46,363 nt of DNA from Candidatus Obscuribacterium magneticum (GCA_020523905.1 JAJAPZ010000018.1:1-46363); one strand, 5' to 3'. Counted from the stretch's first letter, positions 1 through 8,140 are shown. A program made the numbers and translations. Notes: generated by a model not told the origin, from the letters alone.

Positions 1-44
1 AAGTCGCGACATGCGACATTAGCTAATGTCGCATGTCGCGACTT
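1..44. repeat. Perfect 44-bp palindrome (family E), 3' of the permease gene
   Basis: Positions 1-22 are the exact reverse complement of 23-44, with no loop. The element lies 5 bp beyond the stop codon of the minus-strand permease gene, so its transcript would end in a long hairpin. The right arm continues into GACTTGACCCC, the edge motif also seen in the hairpin at 31484-31546. The left counterpart would lie before base 1, so the full element is probably longer. No T-run is visible inside the window, so a terminator role is inferred. Confidence 0.8.
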
Positions 45-49
45 GACCC

Positions 50-1150
50 CTAGTTTAAGGTTTGGGTGAAGCGTTTAAAGCTGGCCCAGATGGAAAAGCC
101 CGCCAGAAGTCCCATCGCCCCGATGTTTCTCCACACAACCATTGGATCCCCGCCTTTCAACATGATGTTTCGGAGCGATTCCACGAAGTATTTCAAGGGA
201 TTCGCGTAAGTGACCCAGCGGAAGAGCTCCGGCATGTTTTCCAAGGGGAACATGATTCCGGAGAGAAGCATGGCCGGAAAAAGGAACATAAAGCCGCCCA
301 TCATGGCCTGCTGCTGATTTTTAGCAATCGTGGAGATGAGAATGCCCACGCTTACCGTCGTGGCGATGAAAAGGGCGGCCGAAAGGAAAAGCTCCCACAG
401 CTCCCCCCGCATCGGCACTCCGAAAAGAATCATCCCCGCCCCCATGATAAGAGGCACATCCGCCATCCCAAGCAGGAAGTAAGGCAGTGTCTTCCCCAGA
501 AGAATCTCCCAATTTCTAACGGGCGCCGAGATAAGCGTTTCAAAAGTCCCCAATTCCTTCTCACGGGCCATGGCCATGCTGGTGAGAATGATTGTCAACA
601 GGCAGAGAATCATCACCATCACACCGGGAACGAGGAAGATCGAGGTTTTCATGGAGGGGTTGTAGAGGACGCGAACGTCAAAGGTGAGAAGCGGCGCCGC
701 CGCCGGCCTTTTCGATAACCCTTGAAGAGTTTGGTTGATAATTGTTTGCAAATAGTTTTCGATGCTGCGCGCCCGGACGGCGTTGGTGGCGTCAATAAGG
801 ATTTGGAGGCGCCCCCGGCCCCGCTCCACGGCAGCGGTGAGGCCTTCGGGGGGAGCGATGAGAATCGCCTCCGCCCGGCCGGAGCGGATGGCTTCGATGG
901 GATCCTGGAAGGGTCCTCGCGCCGGTAAAAACCATCGTGACGAAAGACTGTGCTCCATGATCCGCCGGGCCAGAATGTCATGGGGAAGAAAGAAAGCGCC
1001 CAGGCGGATGTTCCTCACCTCGGTGGACAGGGCGAGGCCAAAGATCGTCAACTGGACTACCGGCATGACAAAGAGGAGAATCCTCATCCGGATGTCGCGG
1101 ACGGCCTGGATGAGTTCTTTTTTGACGAACCCGACAATGGTTTTGTTCAC
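50..1150 (-). CDS. ABC-2 type transporter permease (YbhR/YbhS-like), distal subunit
   Basis: This is a 366-residue integral membrane subunit of an ABC exporter, the last gene of the efflux operon. One membrane segment lies near the N-terminus (about residues 24-42). A periplasmic domain follows, then five or so hydrophobic segments from about residue 170 to the end, which is the ABC-2 permease layout. The length matches the YbhR/YhhJ family (about 370 residues). It starts with GTG, and that start overlaps the stop of the upstream permease by 4 bp (GTGA), implying translational coupling. It probably forms a heterodimer with the upstream permease, because both sit behind two ATPases. The substrate cannot be read from the sequence. 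Confidence 0.9.
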   Translation of the reverse strand: MNKTIVGFVKKELIQAVRDIRMRILLFVMPVVQLTIFGLALSTEVRNIRLGAFFLPHDILARRIMEHSLSSRWFLPARGPFQDPIEAIRSGRAEAILIAPPEGLTAAVERGRGRLQILIDATNAVRARSIENYLQTIINQTLQGLSKRPAAAPLLTFDVRVLYNPSMKTSIFLVPGVMVMILCLLTIILTSMAMAREKELGTFETLISAPVRNWEILLGKTLPYFLLGMADVPLIMGAGMILFGVPMRGELWELFLSAALFIATTVSVGILISTIAKNQQQAMMGGFMFLFPAMLLSGIMFPLENMPELFRWVTYANPLKYFVESLRNIMLKGGDPMVVWRNIGAMGLLAGFSIWASFKRFTQTLN

Positions 1151-2361
1151 GGTTCCAAATCCTTTTTGAATTTTTTGGACGCGATGAGAAGCAAGAACGC
1201 ATTCAAAGACAAAAGGGCGATAAGAGGTATTTTAAGGTCGATGACGCCGGCGCCTTTGAGAAAGATCCCGCGGGTGATGATCATGAACCACCGGGGCGGG
1301 AGGAGGCCGGTGAAGTACCGGAAGAAATCCGGCATGCTCTCAATGGGGAAGACGAATCCCGAAAGAAGCAGGGAAGGCAAAAGCCCAGAGACAATGGCCA
1401 ACTGCATGGCCAAGGCCTGCTGACGGGTGATGACCGAAATAACGAGTCCTTGGGTGAGGGTGCATCCCAAAAAGAGGATGCAACCGAGAAGGAAAAGGAG
1501 GTGATTCCCTTGAAACGGGACATGGAAAAGTCCCCGCGCGGCCAGATAAACGAGGAAGACACCGATGAGGCTGATTATCAAATAGGGGGAGAGCTTCCCG
1601 ATGATGATTTCCAGGGGGCGGACGGGGGTCGAAAGAAGAAGTTCCATGGATCCTGTCTCCCACTCACGGGAAATGGTGAGTGCGGTGAGAAGGATGGAAA
1701 GCACGCCGATGATGATGACGGCCAGTCCCGGGATGACAAACCATTGGCTGTTGAGCTCGGGATTAAAAAGGAAGCGCGTGTCGATGTTGATGAGTCTGTC
1801 ATTGCGAGGGAGGTCGCCGTGGCGACCGACCGAAGCAATCTGTCTTTCTCCTTCGGGAAAATCAGATTGCTTCGCCCGCCCGCCTGCGGCGGGCAAGCTC
1901 GCAATGACAAGTTTTTTAATGGCCGCTCGCTGGATTCCCGAAAGATAGGAAGCGATCGTTCCCGTCGTCGAATTGTCGGCGCCATCCAGAATGATTTGCG
2001 CCTTGGCCTCCATCCCGCGGGAAATGTCTTTCCCAAATCCCGGCTCAATGATAAGAACCCCCTTGGCCTTTTCTTCATCGAGGTGTTTGACCAGGTGGGC
2101 GGAGGAGGGAATCCGCATGAGCCGAAAATAGTCCGAGCTTTCAAAAACCTCCAGGAGCTGGCGTGAGGCCCGGGAGCGATCCCCGTCGACAGCCGCCAGG
2201 CGGATGTTTCGAACGTTGAAGTCGATGACGAATCCAAAAAAAGTGAGAAGGATGAGCGGCAACCCCAAGGCCATCGTCAACGTGAAGGGATCCCGGAGGA
2301 TGTGATGGATCTCCTTTTTTGCGATGGAGGTCGTGCGGCGCGTGTTAAAGAGAGCATTCAT
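1147..2361 (-). CDS. ABC-2 type transporter permease carrying an in-frame repeat insertion
   Basis: This is a 404-residue ABC-2 permease, homologous in layout to the downstream subunit: an N-terminal membrane segment at about 25-48, a periplasmic domain, then a C-terminal membrane bundle. The start chosen is the ATG at 2359-2361. It follows a strong GGAGGAAA ribosome site and overlaps the ATPase stop (ATGA); upstream codons in this frame would be inside the ATPase gene. The odd feature is a 111-bp palindromic repeat (1798-1908) that is translated in frame as 37 extra residues in the periplasmic domain, just before the second membrane region. Without it the protein would be 367 residues, the normal family length. 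The frame stays open, so it is probably functional. Confidence 0.9.
   Translation of the reverse strand: MNALFNTRRTTSIAKKEIHHILRDPFTLTMALGLPLILLTFFGFVIDFNVRNIRLAAVDGDRSRASRQLLEVFESSDYFRLMRIPSSAHLVKHLDEEKAKGVLIIEPGFGKDISRGMEAKAQIILDGADNSTTGTIASYLSGIQRAAIKKLVIASLPAAGGRAKQSDFPEGERQIASVGRHGDLPRNDRLINIDTRFLFNPELNSQWFVIPGLAVIIIGVLSILLTALTISREWETGSMELLLSTPVRPLEIIIGKLSPYLIISLIGVFLVYLAARGLFHVPFQGNHLLFLLGCILFLGCTLTQGLVISVITRQQALAMQLAIVSGLLPSLLLSGFVFPIESMPDFFRYFTGLLPPRWFMIITRGIFLKGAGVIDLKIPLIALLSLNAFLLLIASKKFKKDLEP
1798..1908. repeat. Family B palindromic element inside a coding region
   Basis: The element begins GTCATTGCGAG and ends CTCGCAATGAC. Internal inverted pieces are CGAAGCAATCTG (left) and CAGATTGCTTCG (right). 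It is 111 bp, exactly 37 codons, and lies wholly within the minus-strand permease gene without a stop. Related copies occur at 26489-26600 and, interrupted, at 15816-15944. Confidence 0.9.
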
Positions 2362-3278
2362 CGGTTTCCTCCTTCCACGAGGCGGATGAAGACGTCTTCC
2401 AGGGAAGGCGGTATGGGGCGGGTGCTGAAAGAGGATGTCATCCGCTCGGCGAGGGCGGCCCACTTCTTGGGATCCCTGGGGAGGACATGATAACGCAGGC
2501 CATAGGGTTGAAGGCTGGCGACCGCTTCATGTTTTTGAAGCTCCTCCAGCCAGCCGGCGGAGGCCTTCTCCCGCGGTTCGATTTCATAAAGGGGTTCGGG
2601 GTACGTTTTTTTCTTTAGGTCCTCGGGGCTGTCGACGGCGATGATTTGACCGTTGCTCATCAACGCGATGCGGTCGCACTCTTCCGCTTCATCGAGATAA
2701 TGCGTGGTGACGAATACCGTTTTTCCGCTCTCCGATAACTGTCGTATGAGCGTCCAGAAGCGCTTCCGGGCCGCCGGGGAGACACCGGCCGTCGGTTCAT
2801 CCAGAAAGATGAGATCGGGGTCATGGAGGAGAGACGCCGCCAGGGCGAGCTCCTGTTTAAATCCCACGGGCAAGTTCCGCACGAGCGTTTCGAGCGGTGG
2901 CGTGAATTCGAGAAACCCGAGAAGCTCCTTCATTCTTTTTTCAAAGACGTCTCTCTCCAGTTTTCTCAAGTTGGCGGCGAAAGAGAAATTTTCCGAGACA
3001 TTGAGATCGTTATAAAGGGTGAACTTTTGGGACATGTATCCCACCTTGGCCTTGATGGCTTGCACGCCGTCTTTGTATTCAAGACCGGCGATGCGCACAC
3101 GGCCCGCGGTGGGCGTCAAGAGGCCGCATAGCGTACGGATGGTCGTCGTTTTACCGGCGCCGTTGGCGCCGATAAACCCGAAGATCTCCTTTTTATTGAC
3201 GGTGAATGAGATGTCGTCGACCGCCGTAAAGGCGCCGAATTTGACGGTTAACCCTTCGACATCAACAATCGGTTCCAT
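2358..3278 (-). CDS. ABC exporter ATP-binding protein (second ATPase, YbhF half-like)
   Basis: This is a 306-residue nucleotide-binding subunit. Walker A is GANGAGKTT near residue 37. The signature region reads LPVGFKQELALA rather than LSGGQ, a variant I associate with YbhF-type ATPases. Walker B is LIFLDEPTAG and the switch histidine lies in FVTTHYLDEAEECD. The C-terminal 80 residues form the extra domain common in ABC-2 ATPases. In E. coli YbhF two such ATPases are fused; here they are separate genes divided by a repeat. It overlaps the downstream permease by 4 bp. The ATG at 3276-3278 has no good ribosome site, probably because a repeat lies directly upstream. Confidence 0.93.
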   Translation of the reverse strand: MEPIVDVEGLTVKFGAFTAVDDISFTVNKKEIFGFIGANGAGKTTTIRTLCGLLTPTAGRVRIAGLEYKDGVQAIKAKVGYMSQKFTLYNDLNVSENFSFAANLRKLERDVFEKRMKELLGFLEFTPPLETLVRNLPVGFKQELALAASLLHDPDLIFLDEPTAGVSPAARKRFWTLIRQLSESGKTVFVTTHYLDEAEECDRIALMSNGQIIAVDSPEDLKKKTYPEPLYEIEPREKASAGWLEELQKHEAVASLQPYGLRYHVLPRDPKKWAALAERMTSSFSTRPIPPSLEDVFIRLVEGGNR

Positions 3279-3287
3279 TTGAGTGTC

Positions 3288-3375
3288 GTCATACCGGCGA
3301 AAGCCGGTATCCAGGCTGTAACAATGCCTTTAAATTCATGTTTAATACCTGGATTCCGGCTTTCGCCGGAATGAC
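3288..3375. repeat. Family A palindromic repeat (loop type 2) between two ATPase genes
   Basis: Two hairpins face each other: GTCATACCGGCGAAAGCCGG on the left and a GGATTCCGGCTTTCGCCGG...AATGAC arm on the right. They are separated by an AT-rich centre containing TTAAATTCATGTTTAAT. The right part overlaps the end of the next minus-strand gene and supplies its last residues and stop. Confidence 0.9.
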
Positions 3376-4106
3376 GAAAGTGATTCTGTCCGCATAAATA
3401 AATCCTCAAACTTTTCAACCCCTTCCCTTTCTAAGAGTGATCGCGGTTCACCTTCCGCCAGGATGCGTCCATTGTCCAGAAGGTGCACCCGCCCGCAGCG
3501 CTCGGCTTCGTCCATGGTGGCGGTCGTCATCAAGATGAGAATTTTCTGATTGAGGAGTCGGTAAAGCAGATCCCAGAACTCGCGCCGGCTGATGGGATCG
3601 ACGCCGGTGGTGGGTTCATCCAAAAGAAGGAGGGAGGGAGACTGAAGAAGGGCGCACATGAGCCCCAGTTTTTTGTACATGCCGCCCGATAGCTGCCCCG
3701 CCGGCCGGGCCTGGAATTTGTCCAGTCGCGTTATGTAAAGGAGCTCAGCCGTTTTCTTCTGATAAATATCTTTTGGGATTTGATAGAGGTCACGGAAGAA
3801 ATCCAGGTGCTCGATGATGGAAAGGTCGGGGTAGAGGCTCTGCTGTTGGGGCATGTAGGCCATCGAGGAGCGTAGCTCGGTGAAGGGTGTCTCGATCGCA
3901 TCAGTGAAAAAAGCGACGCGCCCCTCATCGGGATGGAGGAGTCCCATCAGGGTCCGAAGGAGAGTGGTCTTCCCGGCGCCATCGGGGCCGATGATCCCGT
4001 GCAACAGCCCCGCGTCAAAGAATGTGGTGATCCCGTCCAGAGCCTGGTTCGGTCCCAGGCGTTTTTTGACGTTGTTTAATTCAATGCTTACTGAAGGTAA
4101 ATTCAT
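3342..4106 (-). CDS. ABC exporter ATP-binding protein (first ATPase, YbhF half-like)
   Basis: This ATPase subunit is 254 residues from the ATG at 4104-4106. Walker A is GPDGAGKTT, the signature is LSGGMYKKLGL, Walker B is LLLLDEPTTG and the D-loop is GVDPISR. It pairs with the second ATPase downstream to power the two ABC-2 permeases. An alternative TTG start at 4143-4145 would overlap the hlyD stop (TTGA), as is usual in this operon, and would add 13 residues; neither start has a convincing ribosome site. The last dozen residues and the TAA stop come from an arm of the family A repeat at 3288-3375, so the native C-terminus was probably replaced or extended. Confidence 0.92.
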   Translation of the reverse strand: MNLPSVSIELNNVKKRLGPNQALDGITTFFDAGLLHGIIGPDGAGKTTLLRTLMGLLHPDEGRVAFFTDAIETPFTELRSSMAYMPQQQSLYPDLSIIEHLDFFRDLYQIPKDIYQKKTAELLYITRLDKFQARPAGQLSGGMYKKLGLMCALLQSPSLLLLDEPTTGVDPISRREFWDLLYRLLNQKILILMTTATMDEAERCGRVHLLDNGRILAEGEPRSLLEREGVEKFEDLFMRTESLSSFRRKPESRY

Positions 4107-4141
4107 GGGAGAGGGGGGAATTCCGCCTTCCGCATTCGTTT

Positions 4142-4867
4142 TCAATCCGGCAGTTTGACCTCAATCGTCATGCCTGGCTTCAAGATCCCGTCGGGATTGG
4201 GAAAAGTAACTTTGATTCCATAGACCAGGCGCGTTCGCTCTTCCCGGGTCTGGACGTTTTTTGGGGTGAATTCAGCCTCCTGGTTGATGTGCGTGATGCG
4301 GCCCTTGAATCTTTTGTTTTTCATTTCAGGGAGGCGGCCTTCAATGGGGAGGTCGAGCGACAATTTCGCCACGACGGGTTGAGCCACGTAAACATAAGCC
4401 CAGACCTCCCTGAGGTCCGCTAAAGTCAAAAGCTTTGTGCCCGGCGTGACGTACTCGCCGGCCTCAAAGTAGGTGTTGAGGATGGTTCCCGAGGAGGGAG
4501 CGGCGATCGTGCACCACCCTTGTCTTAGAAGGGCGTCGTCCCTTTTAAAACGCCTTTGATCGTACGCCTCATCGGAAATGGAACCGCTGTTGTGCAGGCG
4601 CACCGCCCGCTGGTAATCTTTTTCCGCGAGGTCCGCGTTGATTTTAATGTCCTCGCAGGAAAGTTGGACGAGCAACTGGCCGCGGGAGGCGACATCGCCT
4701 TCCCTCACTTCATAGGAGGCGATTTGCGATGAGACACGGGCCGACAGGTCCACTTCGGTGGCTTCGACCGTGCCGGCGTAGAGGAAGTCGCCTCGGGGGA
4801 GGAGCTGCCAGAGGAGCGCCAAGCCCCCGATCACGATAAGCAGGATGACAATTAATTTTTTCTTCAT
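4142..4867 (-). CDS. HlyD-family membrane fusion protein (YbhG-like)
   Basis: This is a 241-residue periplasmic adaptor that links the inner-membrane ABC complex to the outer-membrane channel. The N-terminal anchor is a run of hydrophobic residues at about 5-23 after MKKK. Next come a lipoyl-like half (EATEVDLSARVSSQI, then VREGDVASRGQLL), a short coiled-coil hairpin with DLAEKDYQRAVRL, the second lipoyl half with the IAAPSSGTIL motif, and a beta-barrel region ending FPNPDGILKPGMTIEVKLPD. This is the standard order for the family. The start ATG overlaps the tolC-like stop (ATGA). It is short for the family, with one hairpin turn. Confidence 0.93.
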   Translation of the reverse strand: MKKKLIVILLIVIGGLALLWQLLPRGDFLYAGTVEATEVDLSARVSSQIASYEVREGDVASRGQLLVQLSCEDIKINADLAEKDYQRAVRLHNSGSISDEAYDQRRFKRDDALLRQGWCTIAAPSSGTILNTYFEAGEYVTPGTKLLTLADLREVWAYVYVAQPVVAKLSLDLPIEGRLPEMKNKRFKGRITHINQEAEFTPKNVQTREERTRLVYGIKVTFPNPDGILKPGMTIEVKLPD

Positions 4868-6255
4868 GGTTGTATTCCTTTTCCAAGGGCGTCGAGAACG
4901 GCGAGTTGTATGAGAATTTGAACCTTGGTTTGGGCGAACTGGACATGGGCGTCAAGCGCCCTTAAATTGGCGGTTTGAACTTCGAGATAACTTGAACGGC
5001 CCGCTTGATAGGAGTCGTAGGTCAAGTCGGCCAGCTCCTTTGTTTCCTTGACGGACTGTTGGATGATCTCCTCCTGGACCCGAAGGCCTTTCAATTGGTC
5101 CTGCGCTTTATCCCAATCCCGCTGAAGGTTCAGGAGGACTTGATCGCGCTGCTTGAGGCTGGCCTCTTCGCGCCCCTTTTGTTCTTTGACGTTATTGGCG
5201 ACGCGGCCCGACTCAAAAAGGGGCCAGCTGGCGGAGGCCGCAAGCGTGTTTTGCGTGAAGGATTCCTTGATGGGGCCGTTGGGGTAGTCGCGGGAGCTTC
5301 GTGCGGAGAGCTGCAGCGTGGGCCAGTGGTTTGAGCCGGCGCTGCCGGCGGCGGAGCGGTAAGCCCAGGCCACCTCCATGAGGGTTTGGGAAGCCGGATG
5401 ATTTTCGTCGGGCGTTCCTCGCGCGGCCGGTTTTAAATAAGACTCGGAATTGTTTAATGGGTCCAGCTTGATGATGAGCGTTGGTTTTTCGGTGTCGGCG
5501 GGGAGATCCTCGGCGTCCTCTTCATCGATGGGCAGGGAGGCGTCCGTATTTTTCCCCAACTGAGTGAGGGAAAAGAGTTCCCTTAAATTGGACGCGAGGT
5601 CGGCCCGGGCCTGTCGGAGCTGCCGCCGTCGGCTTAAAACGTCTTGGTGAGCGGAGAGGGCGTCAATTCGGCTTCTGGAACCGGCTCGTTGCTGGAGCCG
5701 TATGTCTTTGTATTGGGCCTGGGCCAGTTGGAGAGAGTCGATTAAATCCCGCACTTGTTCCAGCGCCAGCTGGACTTGGAAGTAAGCCAAGCGGGTCCGT
5801 AAAAGAACTTGGCGTTCAATATTTTTAAGCTCTTCGGCTTTTGCCCTTTCCAACGCCGCCAGGCTTTTCCAGGAATAATAAAGCCCCCCAGAGCTCCAGA
5901 CTTGCCAGTTTAACGTCGGTCCATAGGAGTAGTTTTTGTTGTCGCCCAGCTCAATGGAGGGCGAGGTCGGGGCCGGTTGAAGAGAAGGCACTTCGCTGAT
6001 GTGCCGGTAGGTGGCATCCAAACTCAAACGAGGCCACAAAAGGGCAAACTGGGAGCGGGCTTGACTGTGGGCCGCCGCCAGCTCCACACGCGCCGACTGG
6101 ATTTGGGCCGAGGTACGCAGCGCCTCATCCTCCGCTTGAAAAAGACCAATTTCAAGAGTTGGTATTCCGGCCTGAAGCGAAGAAAACAGGAAAAGGGAGC
6201 AAAGGGAGCAAAGGAGGAAAAAGGGAATCTTTTTGGAGAATAAAATCGACTTCAC
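4864..6255 (-). CDS. TolC-family outer membrane efflux protein
   Basis: This is a 463-residue outer-membrane channel subunit and the first gene of the efflux operon. An N-terminal signal peptide (KKIPFFLLCSLCSLFLFSS) is followed by two repeated long helical blocks with sequences such as LEQVRDLIDSLQLAQAQYKD and LADLTYDSYQAGRSSYLEVQ. These match the duplicated OEP domain, with the GR-S-YLEVQ signature near the end of the second repeat. With HlyD, two ATPases and two permeases downstream, it completes a tripartite exporter. The start is GTG (6253-6255). A TATAAT box lies only about 10 bases upstream, so the transcript leader would be very short. Confidence 0.93.
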   Translation of the reverse strand: MKSILFSKKIPFFLLCSLCSLFLFSSLQAGIPTLEIGLFQAEDEALRTSAQIQSARVELAAAHSQARSQFALLWPRLSLDATYRHISEVPSLQPAPTSPSIELGDNKNYSYGPTLNWQVWSSGGLYYSWKSLAALERAKAEELKNIERQVLLRTRLAYFQVQLALEQVRDLIDSLQLAQAQYKDIRLQQRAGSRSRIDALSAHQDVLSRRRQLRQARADLASNLRELFSLTQLGKNTDASLPIDEEDAEDLPADTEKPTLIIKLDPLNNSESYLKPAARGTPDENHPASQTLMEVAWAYRSAAGSAGSNHWPTLQLSARSSRDYPNGPIKESFTQNTLAASASWPLFESGRVANNVKEQKGREEASLKQRDQVLLNLQRDWDKAQDQLKGLRVQEEIIQQSVKETKELADLTYDSYQAGRSSYLEVQTANLRALDAHVQFAQTKVQILIQLAVLDALGKGIQP

Positions 6256-6408
6256 GGCGGGGATGATTATACATCGACAAATTATTTTTGTCGTTTGAAT
6301 TAGTACTTTACGCTCCAGAATTTGATAACTTTTGAGCCCCTCGTTGTTGGCAATCCCCTCATCACGGTATCTCGGACACCCCTCCGTGTGCGCTCGAATG
6401 GACTGACC
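6256..6408. other. Intergenic region upstream of the efflux operon
   Basis: This is AT-richer sequence between the minus-strand tolC-like gene and the plus-strand hypothetical gene. Apart from the candidate minus-strand promoter I see no RNA gene or clear binding site. An open frame continues through it from a TTG at 6322, but its amino-acid pattern is not convincing as protein before the ATG at 6409. Confidence 0.5.
6266..6294 (-). promoter_or_regulatory. Candidate promoter for the tolC-hlyD-ABC operon
   Basis: On the minus strand a perfect TATAAT is at 6271-6266. At 17 bp upstream stands ACGACA, a weak match to TTGACA. The GTG start is about 10 bases beyond the -10 box, predicting a nearly leaderless message. 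Confidence 0.4.
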
Positions 6409-6654
6409 ATGCTACCCGCTTATGCTGTTGATCGAGTTCCTGAGAGACAAGGGGAGGGAATCCCCTCTCCCTTCCCATTTGAACCGGAGTTACCGGATTA
6501 TGTCCTTTCCCTGACCCAACTCCGTGAGGTCCTCGAGATGGGGGATATTGACGACGTTCCGCCAATCCATCGCGAGCGGAGCGCACTTGAGATTTTCTTT
6601 CTCGGCCTGTTGGCGGTGGGCCTGGTCGGCTGGGTTTCCTTTCTTGTATTGTGA
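6409..6654 (+). CDS. Hypothetical small membrane protein
   Basis: This is an 81-residue product from the ATG at 6409. The C-terminal 20 residues form a clear membrane helix (LEIFFLGLLAVGLVGWVSFL) preceded by charged residues (IHRERSALE). The N-terminal part is rich in proline and acidic residues, so a tail-anchored protein is possible. Part of it (GIPSPFPFEPE) is encoded by a stretch sharing the 12-mer ATCCCCTCTCCC with the repeat just downstream, so some of the frame may be repeat-derived. No family recognised and no good ribosome site. A longer frame opens at TTG 6322. Confidence 0.35.
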   Translation: MLPAYAVDRVPERQGEGIPSPFPFEPELPDYVLSLTQLREVLEMGDIDDVPPIHRERSALEIFFLGLLAVGLVGWVSFLVL

Positions 6655-6658
6655 GAGG

Positions 6659-6694
6659 ATCCCCTCTCCCAGCGGGAGAGGGCAGGGTGAGGGG
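6659..6694. repeat. Family D palindromic repeat (CCCTCTCCC...GGGAGAGGG)
   Basis: The hairpin CCCTCTCCCAGCGGGAGAGGG is followed by CAGGGTGAGGGG. It sits just after the stop of the hypothetical gene. The left 12 bases also occur at 6460-6471. A related fragment lies inside the aconitase gene at 11863-11900. Confidence 0.8.
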
Positions 6695-6767
6695 TTACAG
6701 TCGTTTCCTTCGACTGATGCATGGCCCCACTCAGATGAAATAAAATATTAGTAACATTGGCCCCTCC

Positions 6768-7619
6768 ATGCAGACCTATCTACAACTCTTAAAGGACGTG
6801 ATGGAAAAGGGTGAAAAGCGCCTGGACCGGACCGGGACGGGAACCTTAAGCCTTTTCGGCTATCAGATGCGGTTCGACCTTTCCAAAGGGTTTCCTCTTC
6901 TTACCACAAAAAAGGTTCATTTGCGGTCGGTCATCCACGAGCTTCTTTGGTTCCTCAAAGGGGAAAGCAATGTTAAGTATCTCCGTGAGAACAAAGTCAC
7001 CATTTGGGACGAATGGGCCGATGCCAACGGCGACCTGGGTCCCATTTATGGCTATCAATGGCGGTTTTGGGGGAAACCGTGGCGGCCGTCGAGTTCGGTT
7101 GAATCTGGCGGCAACGGCCAGGGACGGGAGACGGAAGGGAAACCCATCGATCAAATTGCGAGAGCAATAGACCTCATTAAAACGAATCCCCAATCCCGCC
7201 GGATTATCGTCAATGCCTGGAATGTGAGCGACCTGGACAAGATGGCACTTCCCCCCTGTCACCTGTTGTTTCAATTTTATGTCCATGAGGACGGGCGGCT
7301 CTCCTGCCAGATGTATCAGCGAAGCGCCGATGTTTTTCTGGGGGTTCCTTTCAACATTGCGGGGTACTCGCTTCTCACCCTTATGATGGCCCAGGCGACG
7401 GGCTTGAAGCCCGGCCATTTTGTCCATATTTTGGGAGACGCCCATCTTTATATGAATCACCTGGAGCAGGCGAAGCTCCAACTGTCGCGGGAACCTAGAC
7501 CTCTGCCCGCCATGAGGCTCAATCCCGCCGTCTCCTCCCTCTTCGATTTAAAATACGAGGATTTCACCCTCGAAAATTACGACCCCCACCCGGCCATCCC
7601 GGCCCCCATTTCTGTATGA
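6768..7619 (+). CDS. thyA: Thymidylate synthase
   Basis: This is a 283-residue ThyA that methylates dUMP to dTMP using methylenetetrahydrofolate. It has the substrate-binding RTGTGT stretch (about residues 22-27), the catalytic cysteine C164 in [13 protein letters not shown], the double arginine in [10 protein letters not shown], the [15 protein letters not shown] motif and the C-terminal [13 protein letters not shown]. It is about 19 residues longer than E. coli ThyA. The extra residues lie between YGYQWRFWG and IDQIA (about residues 105-124), a region that varies in the family. Its stop overlaps the folA start (ATGA), as expected for the coupled thymidylate cycle. Confidence 0.97.
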   Translation: MQTYLQLLKDVMEKGEKRLDRTGTGTLSLFGYQMRFDLSKGFPLLTTKKVHLRSVIHELLWFLKGESNVKYLRENKVTIWDEWADANGDLGPIYGYQWRFWGKPWRPSSSVESGGNGQGRETEGKPIDQIARAIDLIKTNPQSRRIIVNAWNVSDLDKMALPPCHLLFQFYVHEDGRLSCQMYQRSADVFLGVPFNIAGYSLLTLMMAQATGLKPGHFVHILGDAHLYMNHLEQAKLQLSREPRPLPAMRLNPAVSSLFDLKYEDFTLENYDPHPAIPAPISV

Positions 7620-8140
7620 GGATCTCTATTATCGTCGCTATGACCAATGAAGGGGTGATCGGGATAAACAACCGGTTGCCGTGGCACCTCTCGGACGATT
7701 TGAAGAGGTTTAAAAAAATCACCATGGGGCATCCCGTCATTGTGGGCCAGAAAACCTTTGAGTCTTTGGGGAAGCCCCTCCCCGGTCGGCGGAATATTGT
7801 GATGAGTGATGATCCTCACTTTAAGGCGGAGGGAGCAACGGTGGTGCACAGCTTCGAAGAGGCATTGGCCGCCTGTCCGGATAAAAACGAAGAAGTCTTT
7901 ATCATTGGCGGGGTGTCTATCTATAGGCTGGCCCTCCCCCACGCGGACCGGCTTTATATTACCCTCATTCATAACCACATTGAGGGAGATGCCTTTTTCC
8001 CGCCCTTTGATTTTGAAGGTCAATTCAAAGTCGTTCAAAAGGAAGCCAACCGCTTCGACCCCCAGGAAAAGATCTCTTACTCCTTCATCACGGCCGACCG
8101 CATCAATGGAGGCCGGGCGACGGGGAAATCGCCGGATTAA
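7616..8140 (+). CDS. folA: Dihydrofolate reductase
   Basis: This is a 174-residue DHFR that regenerates tetrahydrofolate after the ThyA reaction. It opens with the typical [14 protein letters not shown] strand and glycine loop. [13 protein letters not shown] contains the catalytic acid (D28 by alignment with E. coli D27). [18 protein letters not shown] and [13 protein letters not shown] are the NADPH-binding motifs. The ATG overlaps the thyA stop by 4 bp. Twenty-four bases downstream begins an SRAP gene, so the three are likely one operon concerned with thymidylate supply and uracil/abasic damage. Confidence 0.96.
   Translation: MRISIIVAMTNEGVIGINNRLPWHLSDDLKRFKKITMGHPVIVGQKTFESLGKPLPGRRNIVMSDDPHFKAEGATVVHSFEEALAACPDKNEEVFIIGGVSIYRLALPHADRLYITLIHNHIEGDAFFPPFDFEGQFKVVQKEANRFDPQEKISYSFITADRINGGRATGKSPD

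Noticed and set aside
1798..1908. Pseudogene call for the permease because of the repeat insertion
   Set aside because: The insertion is a multiple of three, has no stop, and both flanks stay in frame with all membrane segments present.
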